DNA of 64,000 bases, from assembly GCA_009746045.1 (NCBI GenBank), contig RPFO01000156.1, forward strand, positions 3,965,091-4,029,090, written 5' to 3'. The DNA is from Mesostigma viride. Its lineage: Eukaryota > Streptophyta > Mesostigmatophyceae > Mesostigmatales > Mesostigmataceae. A program made the translations under genes and the position numbers. The notes below the pieces were generated by a model, which worked only from the letters and a program-made list of their open reading frames with translations, was not told where the DNA came from and made no database searches. Positions 19,509-30,000 of the stretch are shown here, one piece after another (position 1 is the first letter of the stretch; every line of letters starts with the position of its first letter).

Positions 19509-22500
19509 TCATGCTGCCCTCATTTCGGCCTCAGCTGCCAACACAAGGTCCATCAACAAGCCGTCCACTTGAGACTGTGTCTGCTGGAATTCTGGACAAA
19601 ACCCCTCCATTGAATCCCCTTGCCCACCCCTCACTGACTCCTGTGACCCTCCCAGTGCCCCAAACACTGGCACGCCCTGCTGATCCTGGGTGGCAGTTGT
19701 CAGTGTTTGTGTGCTGGCACTTGCCTCATTCTCAGGCCCTTCAAGACCCGCATGGTCGCGACTGCTTGCCATCCTATAAGGCACACCAAGCATGTGACTG
19801 GCCTCCCATCCCTGCCCTACCGACAGTGCACCCTGCTCCATCACACCAAGGTCGCCTGCACCCTCCTCAGCCACACATTGGACTGATGCCGAATGCGGGC
19901 CTGCAGGGGAAACAGCTGGCCGCAGCGTACTAGTAGCCGTACTGGCATGTCCAAGCAGGCATCCAAACAAGCCCTCTGGCTCAAACAGCTTTGGCCCAAG
20001 ACCGGTGCCACCTGCTCCTTGTGCACCATCCTGCTGCCAGACCACCGCCATGCCATCTACAGCGCCTGCTGAGACGTCAATCGAGGTCTGTGTCTGCCGC
20101 AAGGCTCCAGCAGCAGCACCGAGCGCCGCCGCCACACCCGCCACGGTCGACGAGGGAGCCACCACCCTGGGCCCCCTGGCAGGGCTGCGGCCGCTGTACA
20201 AGTTCGGACGGGGGCGCCCCGGCGATGTCCCTGACATGCGTCCCGCCTGCTCCCACAGGGACACGCGTTTCCCTTGTGCTGCCGCACGGCCCATTCCCAT
20301 GCCCATTTCTTTGCCTCCTTCTTTGCCTGGCATCGCACACTCCGCTATGTGCCTCGACTGTATTATTGAGCTCCCATGCTTACTGCTGGCCTCACACTGG
20401 CCGACGTGCGCGGTGCGCAGGGCTGAGAGGGGATTCACAGGAGTGCAGCGGCTGCCAGTAGCCAGCAGGCTATCGCACGACCCACCATCCCCACCCAGGT
20501 CAAGGATGCCAGTCAACGGCCCTGGCTGCTGCCCTTGAGCCTGTCTGTCCAACGCCTCGGCATCGCCCCCCAACCGTGGACATGCCCCAACAGCACCCTC
20601 GGTTCGCGTTGTGTCAGCGACAGTGTCCGCCGTGGCGATAGGAGCGCTCCTGTCAGCACTGTCAGCAGCGCCACGGCGCCTCACGCAGGGTCCCACCGAC
20701 GCCAAGGGGAACAGCAGCCGCAGTGCCTCCCGTTCCCTCTGCCGGTCGCTCTTCTTTGCTGTGGGTGGATGGCATGGAGAGCAACCGAGGGGCGGGCGGT
20801 GGCAATCACCGAGGGAAACCGACGGCTGGTTTTCATCCACCACTAATGCTGCCCCCCTGTCATTCCCTGTCCCTGCTGTCATAACCGATAGGTCCATGTT
20901 GCCCAGCATCGCTCTTAACCCTCTTGTGCTGTTGTGCGCATCCTCGCTCCTCTTGGCCGCTGCTGCATTGCCCAGTTGGTCATGCGTCCATACGGTAGCC
21001 TTAGGCACGGACACTGCAGACTCCATGCCATGCTTGCAGCGCACGCTTTGGTTGCTGAGGTCCTTACACACCTCCCTGCTGGCGTCCCTGATTCTACTGT
21101 CCCCAGGAGCATTCCCTGCGTCACCCTCTGTGCCACGACGGTCATGCTCATGCTCTTGGCAGACAACAACAGGATCGCACCCATTGGCAGGTGCCCAAGA
21201 AGCAGGGTCCGTCCTGCCACCTGCGGTAGCGGCCGCCTGTGATCTGGGCGCTATTGTTGGCTCCTGCACATGCCCCCCCCTGGAACCTTCCTCCCCTCGG
21301 CCCCCCCCTGGTTCCCCCCTCGACCCTATCCCCGTCCGCCCCCCCTTCTTCTTCTGGCCCCTGGCCTTCACCCACAGGGGCACCCGGCGGTCCTGGAAGT
21401 CATCGTCCTCGTCGAGTTCGCTGCTGCTGCCCGGCACGCTCTTGCCTGCCTCCAAGCTACCCTCCTTCCTCATCACCCGCTTCCCAGTGCTAGCCCCAGG
21501 CGGGTGCTTTGCCACACTGCCAGCTGGCGCCGTGACAGTATTGCCGCTCCCTTCCACGGATTTGCCAGTCCAACCATCTATTGGCAGAGCTCTGGATCCC
21601 CAAGCCTCGGACGAGAGACTCGCCAAGAACGCGCCCGAGGCCACTGCCTTCTCTCCACCTCCTTCACCATCCCCCCCTCCAGCCCCTTCCCCATCTCCAT
21701 CTCTGCCACTTGTCCCACACTCGCCTCTTGTGGCACCGTCCAGCAAGTACGAGACCCGCACCATCTCCGCGGTGCTATCTGTGCCACCCCCTTGCCCCTC
21801 CCCCACGTCGATGTCGGCATCCCCACCCCCTAAACAGTTCACGTCATGACAAAGGGATGCCGCCGCGCCGCCCACCTGCCCACTTCTGCCAACGTCATGG
21901 CGCTGGGCTACAGTACGTGGCAGCAGGGACGCAGGATGGTTGGCCAATGGGTGGGAGCCGCACGCGCCCTCATGACTCGATCCGCCACCTTGATCCTGAC
22001 CAGCTGCTGCCTGCATGCCCGCGTGGATGCCTGCGGGGCCTGCACGCACACCTTCCGCGGCGGTGCTGCAGCAAGGGACATCCAGGGACCCACCGATGCC
22101 CAATCGCCTATTCGACGGTACCGCGCCGAGGGTATAACGGGTGTCCTGATGCGTTTGCGCAGGGACAGAAGCAGGGGTGTCCGGTACACCACACGCGGCA
22201 GCACCCGAGGCAGCCGGTAGTGCCATCCGCCCTTCAGTGGCCACGGGTGCTTCCGGTACGGCCGAAGAGGCCGAACATGCCCCTCTGCCTACCGTACTCC
22301 CTGATAGTTGGCGACAAGCCTCGCGCCATGTCACGTTCCCTGATGGTTCGCCGTGGGAGGCAATGCCGTCAACGTCACCGACATCAACGGCATGAGGCGC
22401 ATGGCTGCACGATGGCCCAGCACCATCCCGTTCACCATCCAGCGCGGAAAGAGACACAAACAGCTCCGCATCATCCACCCCACTCGCGTACAGTGACCGG

Positions 22501-24182
22501 TCACTATGGCGGGCCTCAGCCATGGATGCAGACATGGCCATCGCCAGCTGTAACTCCTCCTCAAACTTTGCGTCTGCATCACCAGCGTCACCGGCGGCAT
22601 TGCTGTCACGGTCTTGTGTAGCACCAGAACTAACGGCCTTCTTTCTTCTGCTGGCAGATTTACCAGCCCCTCCAGGGTCAGGCGGTGGGGCCCCAGTGCC
22701 ATTCGCTTCCGCCCCACGGGGCTTCTTCCCACGATTGGCAGCAGCGGAAGCAACAGCGGCACTGGCAGCCCCCCGGCTTCCCGCGCTGCATCGTGTCCGC
22801 CCCCCCCCTTGCCTGAGCTCACCACAGCTACTACCTCCCCCAGCCACCGCTTGCCTGGGCCACGGTGGCTTGCGTCCCGCACTGCTCACACCCGCATCCG
22901 CAAGCGGTGCGCCACCAAACTCTCCACCGCCAGCAACGGCTGCCACCTGCGCACCCAGGGAGCCAGCCAGGGTAGCCACTGGCGGCGGCGTGGGGTGGCT
23001 GTTGCCAGAAGTGAGTGCTGTGGCGGCCAGCAGGATGCGGCGGCGATGGCCCATCGCAGCCACCCCCATGGCCACCAGATCCGCGTCCGACAGCAGCGGG
23101 ATCAGGTCCAGCGCCAGCTGTTCTTGCGCAAAAAGAGGCGCCAGCTCAGCTAGGCCAAGGCCGGCCAGCCACGCACCCACCGCCGCCATGTCAGAAACGG
23201 CGGGGGAGCCGCCGACAGCATCTGCAGTACTGTTCAAATGGGCAGGCGACATGCCCGCTGCTGGCCCATGGGGCCCTGCCGTGGCCAGGGGCAAGGAGTG
23301 GAGGGCGTTGGTCGCATTTGCCAGTACAAGCCCCCTCTGTGCGTGCCCCTCCCCTCCCCATGGCCCAGCCGTCATAGGCCAGGGTGGATTGTTGGCAACG
23401 CCGTTATAGGGAGCCATGCTACCGCCACCAACTGTCGGCATTATCCCTGGTCTGTACATGCCGGCACCTCCAACAAGCCCAACCACCCCTGTGCGTATGC
23501 TGCCGCCGCCACCCTGCCCTTGGTAGTACCCCCCAGAGCCTGCGGCGCGCACACACTTCTTGATGTGGGTCGACTTGGCCCTCAGCGTGTAGCCCGCCAA
23601 GTCTTTGCTGCACACGCCACAGTGGGCACTGCCGGCCCCATCGCTAGTGCTGGCGGCTGGCTGTACTGCACCAGCCCTGCTCCCATCACCACCTAACGTG
23701 CTGGAACCTGCCAGGGGGGCGGCATGCACCGATGACGCCGCTTTCATTCTCTTGCTGGGACCCTGGGCCAGGTCGGCGGGCACCGCCGATCTTACGGCAT
23801 CCATTGCTGGGACCACCGCTGGTTGCATGTGGGTGACGGGTACGGTAACAAGCACTTCAGCAGCTCCTGCATGTGCCGTGGAAGAGGTGGACGCGTACAC
23901 AAGTCCCAGAGGCTTACCGGTGAGCACCCTGGGAGGGATGCCACCATTTGTAGCGTGGGCGGCAGCAGCCCCGATGGCGGTGCTCGGGCCTGCACCTCCG
24001 GCAGCAGGGGCGGTGGGGGCAGGGGCGATGGTGGCAGTGGCATGCCCAGCATCAGCGGCCGTGGCCTCATCGCAGCAGCGGTTGACGTGCTCGTTGCGAC
24101 AGCTGGCAGTAAACGCGCTCAGGTCTGTGCCACAGATGACGCAGTGGCACATGGAACCATCATCCGTCACGCCGGCCTCCAT
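19509..24182 (-). CDS. UBZ4-UBZ4-SAM-UIM-like protein, candidate SLX4-type repair scaffold
   Basis: One uninterrupted 1557-codon frame. Residues 14-36 form a UBZ4 finger (C14-x2-C17...H32-x3-C36, ending HVNRC) and residues 188-210 a second with identical spacing. Residues ~333-390 are a SAM domain (WLAGLGLAELAPLF, LVAMGVAAMGHRRRI). Residues ~541-557 read EEELQLAMAMSASMAEA, fitting a ubiquitin-interacting motif and resembling the EDL..AMALS.S block after the tandem UBZ4 fingers of SLX4. The remaining ~1000 residues are Gly/Ala/Ser-rich and disordered, with short motifs such as REREALRLLF and SLWEQAG. SLX4 organises XPF, MUS81 and SLX1 nucleases at cross-links; UBZ4 fingers bind ubiquitin chains. 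No BTB, SAP or SLX1-binding domain is seen, so 3' exons may be missing or displaced by the LINE-D next door. SNM1/PSO2-like proteins of plants also combine a SAM domain with a UBZ-type finger and are the main alternative, but no metallo-beta-lactamase follows. I start at ATG 24182. A splice acceptor just upstream (near 24235), with an open frame reading WENWFENL, leaves room for an earlier exon. Confidence 0.72.
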   Translation of the reverse strand: MEAGVTDDGSMCHCVICGTDLSAFTASCRNEHVNRCCDEATAADAGHATATIAPAPTAPAAGGAGPSTAIGAAAAHATNGGIPPRVLTGKPLGLVYASTSSTAHAGAAEVLVTVPVTHMQPAVVPAMDAVRSAVPADLAQGPSKRMKAASSVHAAPLAGSSTLGGDGSRAGAVQPAASTSDGAGSAHCGVCSKDLAGYTLRAKSTHIKKCVRAAGSGGYYQGQGGGGSIRTGVVGLVGGAGMYRPGIMPTVGGGSMAPYNGVANNPPWPMTAGPWGGEGHAQRGLVLANATNALHSLPLATAGPHGPAAGMSPAHLNSTADAVGGSPAVSDMAAVGAWLAGLGLAELAPLFAQEQLALDLIPLLSDADLVAMGVAAMGHRRRILLAATALTSGNSHPTPPPVATLAGSLGAQVAAVAGGGEFGGAPLADAGVSSAGRKPPWPRQAVAGGGSSCGELRQGGGRTRCSAGSRGAASAAVASAAANRGKKPRGAEANGTGAPPPDPGGAGKSASRRKKAVSSGATQDRDSNAAGDAGDADAKFEEELQLAMAMSASMAEARHSDRSLYASGVDDAELFVSLSALDGERDGAGPSCSHAPHAVDVGDVDGIASHGEPSGNVTWREACRQLSGSTVGRGACSASSAVPEAPVATEGRMALPAASGAAACGVPDTPASVPAQTHQDTRYTLGAVPSNRRLGIGGSLDVPCCSTAAEGVRAGPAGIHAGMQAAAGQDQGGGSSHEGACGSHPLANHPASLLPRTVAQRHDVGRSGQVGGAAASLCHDVNCLGGGDADIDVGEGQGGGTDSTAEMVRVSYLLDGATRGECGTSGRDGDGEGAGGGDGEGGGEKAVASGAFLASLSSEAWGSRALPIDGWTGKSVEGSGNTVTAPAGSVAKHPPGASTGKRVMRKEGSLEAGKSVPGSSSELDEDDDFQDRRVPLWVKARGQKKKGGRTGIGSRGEPGGGRGEEGSRGGHVQEPTIAPRSQAAATAGGRTDPASWAPANGCDPVVVCQEHEHDRRGTEGDAGNAPGDSRIRDASREVCKDLSNQSVRCKHGMESAVSVPKATVWTHDQLGNAAAAKRSEDAHNSTRGLRAMLGNMDLSVMTAGTGNDRGAALVVDENQPSVSLGDCHRPPLGCSPCHPPTAKKSDRQREREALRLLFPLASVGPCVRRRGAADSADRSAPIATADTVADTTRTEGAVGACPRLGGDAEALDRQAQGQQPGPLTGILDLGGDGGSCDSLLATGSRCTPVNPLSALRTAHVGQCEASSKHGSSIIQSRHIAECAMPGKEGGKEMGMGMGRAAAQGKRVSLWEQAGRMSGTSPGRPRPNLYSGRSPARGPRVVAPSSTVAGVAAALGAAAGALRQTQTSIDVSAGAVDGMAVVWQQDGAQGAGGTGLGPKLFEPEGLFGCLLGHASTATSTLRPAVSPAGPHSASVQCVAEEGAGDLGVMEQGALSVGQGWEASHMLGVPYRMASSRDHAGLEGPENEASASTQTLTTATQDQQGVPVFGALGGSQESVRGGQGDSMEGFCPEFQQTQSQVDGLLMDLVLAAEAEMRAA

Positions 24183-24235
24183 GCGATTCCCCGCCGTCAG
24201 ATTCTCGAACCAGTTCTCCCACAAAAGCAGCTGCG

Positions 24236-26795
24236 ACGAAACACACTTTCTTAATGCTCTTTATCTGGCTGGTGTAAGCTACCCCACAAGGAAAGTGCCA
24301 CGTGGATAGTCACAGCCATGGCGGTGCACCTATGTGAAACGCTGGCCTTGGTGGGAGCGGAACCTGTGAGAAGGCATGCGCTCTGGAGGCCCCAAAGGAA
24401 GCTTCAGGCAGATCGTTCCCACGTTCTATGTGGTCACATACGGACATCCGCTGCCCGTCGTACGTGCTTTATGTTTCGTCGGCACGCGCGGGTAGTCGCC
24501 CGATGCTAGATGCCATGCCAAGCGCTGGAGGGTAGCTCAGCGCAGCAGACATCAGTGCCCCGGGGGATCACTCCAAAGCCGGAGGGTCAAGCCAACCATT
24601 TCCGTGGTCGCCCCTCATGGACCAATGGGGGCAGTGGGAGGCCTGGAACATAATGCTGGCGCCTGCTGCCACATCTGTGCTCACTCAGACAGCTGTAATG
24701 GACATGACTGGTTGAATGAGACGCCATGTGCATCCCCTGTTGTAAGCCTCCAGCTGTTATTGCCTCCTGCTGTTATTACCATCGCCCGGCCTCCTTCCTT
24801 CCTTGCCCATGCACCTTCCTTGACCCATGCACCTGCGGCATCACGAGCAAAGGGCGAGCGAGGCCAGGAGACGGGGCCGTGCCAACAACACACGTGCTTG
24901 CCCACCATCATCATCATGCGCGTCATCATCATGCGCGTCATCATTCATGAGTGCGGGCGGTCGACAAGTGTGGATGTACCAAAGCCAAATGCTTGGCCAG
25001 GGTGTGCACTGTAGTGGGCCGACGGGCTCATGCGCGGCAGCGCTCAGGCGATAGGGTGACCGCCTCGAGTGGCCACGGTCATGTGTGGATGTGTGGGGAG
25101 GTTGCAAAACAAGACAAACTACTTGACCACAAACAATCACTGTTGACAAGCATATACAACCTCTGTAGACAAATGACGAACAGGAAGTACATAACAGCAC
25201 ACAACCAGACGAGCCATGATAGACACAAATAACATATTAGGAATGGTGCACAGATGATTAGACCCAGTAATATGACGGTAACCAGTACCCAGAGAATAGG
25301 CTTTGAAAAAGGGTCAGTAGATAGGGCTTGCCTGCGGGTCTGGGTTGGATAAGAGGTAGATATGTGGCTGGCGCGCGAAAAAGTTTAGTTTACAAACAGA
25401 CAGGTGTCAAGGAAAGCTTGCAATGCATGACCAGGCGTAACTGCTCTCAACGGCCTTGGCCAGCCGAGCGAATCACAGTCAAGCAAGACACTCAGACAGA
25501 AGCGCCAGATTTTCCAATCTCGTGGCTCAGGGTGCTCCCAACGCCTACACTTCGCACAGGTCATATACGTACGCAGAGAACATGGCTTGCTGCTGTCCCC
25601 AGCCTTAAAAACATGGATTGCTGCTGCCCCCAGCCTTAAGAAGAGGTTGGTGAGCAGGAATTGGCAGGTAAGCCATTCCATGACATTTACGCTAGCTCTG
25701 CCGAAAATCGTAGTGCACATGTGCTAGGTTCATAGCCATATACCAACATAAAGGTACATACACTTATAAGGACTAGCTTCCAGACGACAGTCAGATATTT
25801 GATGTTTTAGAGGTCCAAATCCGCTAGAGTCTCAACCGCAGACAACGCGCCATTCAAAATCCAAGCCAGCGCACCACCACACGCACCATATTCCCGTTAC
25901 CCGCACACTACTCCTTGGGAATGATCAGCGATGTTCACGGACTTGGTTTTGATGACGCATGTTAGGCGGTGATAATGGGTAAGAAGATGTCAGGGAACCC
26001 AACTTTTCTTGCGATTACACAGCGCAAATACAGCCATTTTGGCAGGCGTCGCGGACTAAGCCCTCATGACAACCTTGGCTTATGCCTCATCTACATCAGA
26101 TTGTCATTCCGCCGGCAGAACTGCCGCTCTGAGCTCATCTATGCTTCAAAACGCGGTTTCGTGCCTTTGGCTAGGACAAAAACCCTGCCGTTATCCTTTG
26201 GTCAAGAGGTGATCGTAAAACAATTGATATATCTGGCTGCGCATGTGCATCCAGGCTTTGTAAGCTGTCTGCGGCTATTCCAGGCCGGCCGTGAAAACTG
26301 CATGCAGCACTTCCGAGCTTTCGTTTTGGCTCGCAGTTCGAATGCGGTAATCGGGACGGCTTCAAGCGCATAAACACGTGTGCACGTGGCGGCTTCGCAT
26401 GCATTATAAATACGCAGGACTGCTTCTTTTTATGTATCTTCCAATGGTTAGCCGACTTTACAAAGCCCACCATGCTATTTTGCTGCCAACTTCGGGCGCT
26501 ATGTACTTTCTTCGGTTCGTGGCGCTCGTCTCCGACTCACGTTCTGCCGATCATTTCGCCCGGCATGGCCAGCAAAATTTCATCTTCCACGTCATCAAAG
26601 AGCCAAGTGGACCAGAGCGCTGTCCTGCATCCGCATTTCTGTGCACCGTAGAAACCCATGCTCCGTTTGACGAGCTGCCTAGCTCCTTCGAAATTTCTGT
26701 GCAGCAACGGGAATGGTATTTGCCTGCACGATCGTAGTTTTCCCAGACGTCTTACCGTGGCAACAACAGTAAAACCGCGCATATCAGCCTGCAAA
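24236..26795. other. divergent intergenic region between repair gene and polyamine oxidase
   Basis: About 2.5 kb separating two divergently transcribed genes, so it should contain both promoters. No TATA-like element is placed with confidence. A small CATCATCATGCGCGT repeat lies at 24906-24946. The open frame at 25969-26373 shows no domain I recognise. Confidence 0.45.
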
Positions 26796-27091
26796 ATGGC
26801 TGCCTTAGAATCAACTGAATTTGCGGATGTTGACGTTCTTATTATTGGTGCTGGGTTTGCCGGGATTGCCGCGGCACGGCAACTGCAATCTGCGTCCTCG
26901 CCCGTCTCTTTTCAAGTCCTCGAGGCGACGTCTCGCCCTGGCGGAAGGGCTGGCAAAACGATACAGGTCGCCTCGCAGCCGGTAGAGCTGGGGGCGAATT
27001 GGATACATGGCCAACAGGGGAACGTTATTTTCGACCTGGCACGTGAACGCGACCTCATTGACACGGATGCGGAGAACAGCGAAGATCGAAG
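26796..27091 (+). CDS. PAO: polyamine oxidase exon 1
   Basis: It begins ATGGCTGCCTTAG and carries the FAD-binding GxGxxG at residues 18-23. It ends within an Arg codon (AG) before the donor GTGACC. An in-frame upstream ATG at 26658 is possible, but the peptide from 26796 starts right before the flavin fold as in relatives. Confidence 0.85.
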
Positions 27092-30000
27092 GTGACCAGT
27101 TTGGCGTCTTTTGTTATGCGTTTTTTAGCACGGCATGAGTGGCCGACAGAACGTCTGTGTGCCCAGGCTCTTTTTTTCTTTGTCATACATGAAGCAAGTA
27201 TGTCCTATTCCACGGTAAGTGTAGTTTTTAAGCTAGGCGAAGTTGTGTGATTTCCCTGGCTTGAGTAAGACAACACCATATTGGTTGTGATTATCCCTGC
27301 AAGGATCTTTGTTATTACACATTGTCATTCCAAAATAAAAAATTGGTTGTCCGAGCCTTCCTCGCATTGTTCAGACGTGCGCGTTCTGCCCTGAAACCCT
27401 CTTGTTAGCTCTTCAAAGCGCTGAATCATCATACCTAGGGGTGCAAATCCCGGCCCGTACTCGCACAGGCTGGGCTCGAGCAAGGTGCTCATGGAGGGTG
27501 GCGTCGAGATGGACGAGAAAACGTTCCAAGAGGCTCTTGCCTTCTGGCAGGATCTGTGGGAGCACCAGGTGTGCACCTACCGGTCGGCCGACTACCCCCA
27601 GGGCGGCACGGCCACCAGCAGCGGCGACCACTACTCGCGATACCAGGACACCTGTGCCGCGTTCCTGGATATCAAGTGCGCCGCATGGCAGGCGGCGCGC
27701 GGCTACTCGGATGCGGCACAGCGTGCGTTCGAGTGGCGTGCGCGGCTGGAGCGGAGCATCAGCGCGGCACCCCTGGGGGAGCTGGGCCTGCGGGGCATCG
27801 GGCACTACGAGGAGTACGAGGGCAGCCAGTTCACGCGACTCCGGCAGGGGTACAAGAGGTGAGAGCGCGCGGACGATTCATGTGCTGGTTGTGTGGTGGT
27901 GTGGACACCGGTAGAACAGGATGGCGGGTGTTGTTCCAACCCAATCATTGGTGAGCTAGTGCGCTCATCCTCGATTGTGGCCACCCCAAGTGGGTCGGGG
28001 TGGCTGGTGGTCTCGTTTTGAGAAGAAGCAGCATCTTATGACTGGACGAGATGTTTGTGTGATACTGAAATATCAGCGCTATGGTTGTTGCTTTCTGCTC
28101 TCGTGGTTCTATTATTGTCATTGTTATGATTCTCATGGCTCCTGTCGCTATGACTTCATCGGTCAACCTGGCAGTCACATGGCATTCCACATGGATGGTT
28201 TGCGATTGCCCCTTCCACGTGGCAGCGCCCCCCTGCCTGTGAAAATGCCTGCGGTTGCCAGGGTGCCATGGCGCCAACACTCCCCCTCACAGTGCCACTG
28301 ATGCGTAGGCGTGCGTGGGGAGGCACGAATTGCGTTGCCAGGTGGCGGATGGGATGGTTTTTCACCTCTCGTGGAAGACACCCCACGTGCGTCGTGCCCC
28401 TTGCTGCTGCTCTCATCCCCCATCGGCCCCCTGGCCCCCGCGCCTCTCTCAGGCCTCCCATCAAACCATGCTCTTGAACCATGCCCCTGAACCATGCTCC
28501 TGAACCATGCTCTTGAACCATGCCCCTGAACCTTGCTCTTGCCTTGCCTCACTTGCCACCTGTCCAAATGTGCCGTACTGCTCGCTGTACTTGTGCGGCA
28601 ATGACATGCGCTCCCCCGCGGCGCTCGCGGCACTCACGGCCGGCGACTGGGAACGGGTCGCCCTCAGCCTGGTGGACAGCCTGGTGGGTGATCTGCCACC
28701 TGGCAGCATCCTGTACAACACACGTGTGACACGGGTGCAGTGGGTCGGCGAGGACGGTGAAGATGGCGACGGCAAGGGAATGGACGGTGCCGCGGGTGCC
28801 AGCCACGAGGGTGGCGGGGCAGGTGGCAGCAGACACGGCAGCAACAGCCGCATCCGTGGCCATGGTGGCATGGGCAAGGGCGCGAGCACCAGCACCGGTG
28901 ATGGTGACGTCTGCCAGCAGCGCGGCACCAAGGGCAGGGCCCGCAGCTGCGGTCGGTGTGCTGGTGGCTTCCTGGTGGAGGCATGCGTGGGTGGGGCTGG
29001 CAGTGGGCTGGATGAGGGCCGTTTGGGGGTCAGCACGAGCACAGACACTTACTGTGGCAGCGAGCATGGCAGCCGCGATGACATCAGCAGCAACCACGAC
29101 GACCTCAGCAGCGGCCATGCTGAGGGCGGCAGCAGTGACCACCCAGGGGCCCAGGGGAGTGGTGGCGCTCGGAGGGGCAGTAGCGGCGGCAGCCGTAAGG
29201 GGGAGGATGTCGCTACTGGCGGCAGCACCAGCCAAGGGCGCCCTAGTCTGCGTGGCATCAGCAGCACCCAGCCACCCAGAAGTGGGGGAGACGCCGTGCG
29301 CGCCGCCCAGCCAACGCGGGTGCTATATCGGGCGCGCACCGTGCTGTTCACGGCGTCCCTTGGCGTGCTCAAGCACGAGCACGGGCGGTTATTCTCCCCG
29401 CCGCTACCGGCATGGAAGGTGGATGCCATCGAGCGCGCCGGCTTTGGGGTAGTGGAGAAGGTGTTCCTGGACTGGGGGGAGGAGGGATGCCCGCCGGAGG
29501 TGCCGGATGTGAGTGGGTGAGACTCGCCGTAGGTGGCGTTGTGTATACCGTTGTTGCTACCGTCGAGGAGCATGACACCGTTGTTGCTACTCCTCGAGGA
29601 GCATGACACAGCTGTTGCTACTCCTCGAGGAGCATGACACCGTTGTTGCTACTCCTCGAGGAGCATGACACCGTTGTTGCTACTCCTCGAGGAGCATGAC
29701 ACCGTTGTTGCTACTCCTCGAGGAGCATGACACCGTTGTTGCTACTCCTCGAGGAGCATGACACCGTTGTTGCTACTCCTCGAGGAGCATGACACAGCTG
29801 TTGCTACTCCTCGAGGAGCATGACACCGTTGTTGCTACTCCTCGAGGAGCATGACACCGTTGTTGCTACTCCTCGAGGAGCATGACACCGTTGTTGCTAC
29901 TCCTCGAGGAGCATGACACCGTTGTTGCTACTCCTCGAGGAGCATGACACCGTTGTTGCTACTCCTCGAGGAGCATGACACCGTTGTTGCTACTCCTCGA

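Noticed and set aside
20611-21849. 412-codon plus-strand frame opposite the repair-scaffold gene
   Set aside because: Shadow of the GC-rich minus-strand exon: Ser/Pro-rich, no domain, while the minus frame has zinc fingers and a SAM domain.
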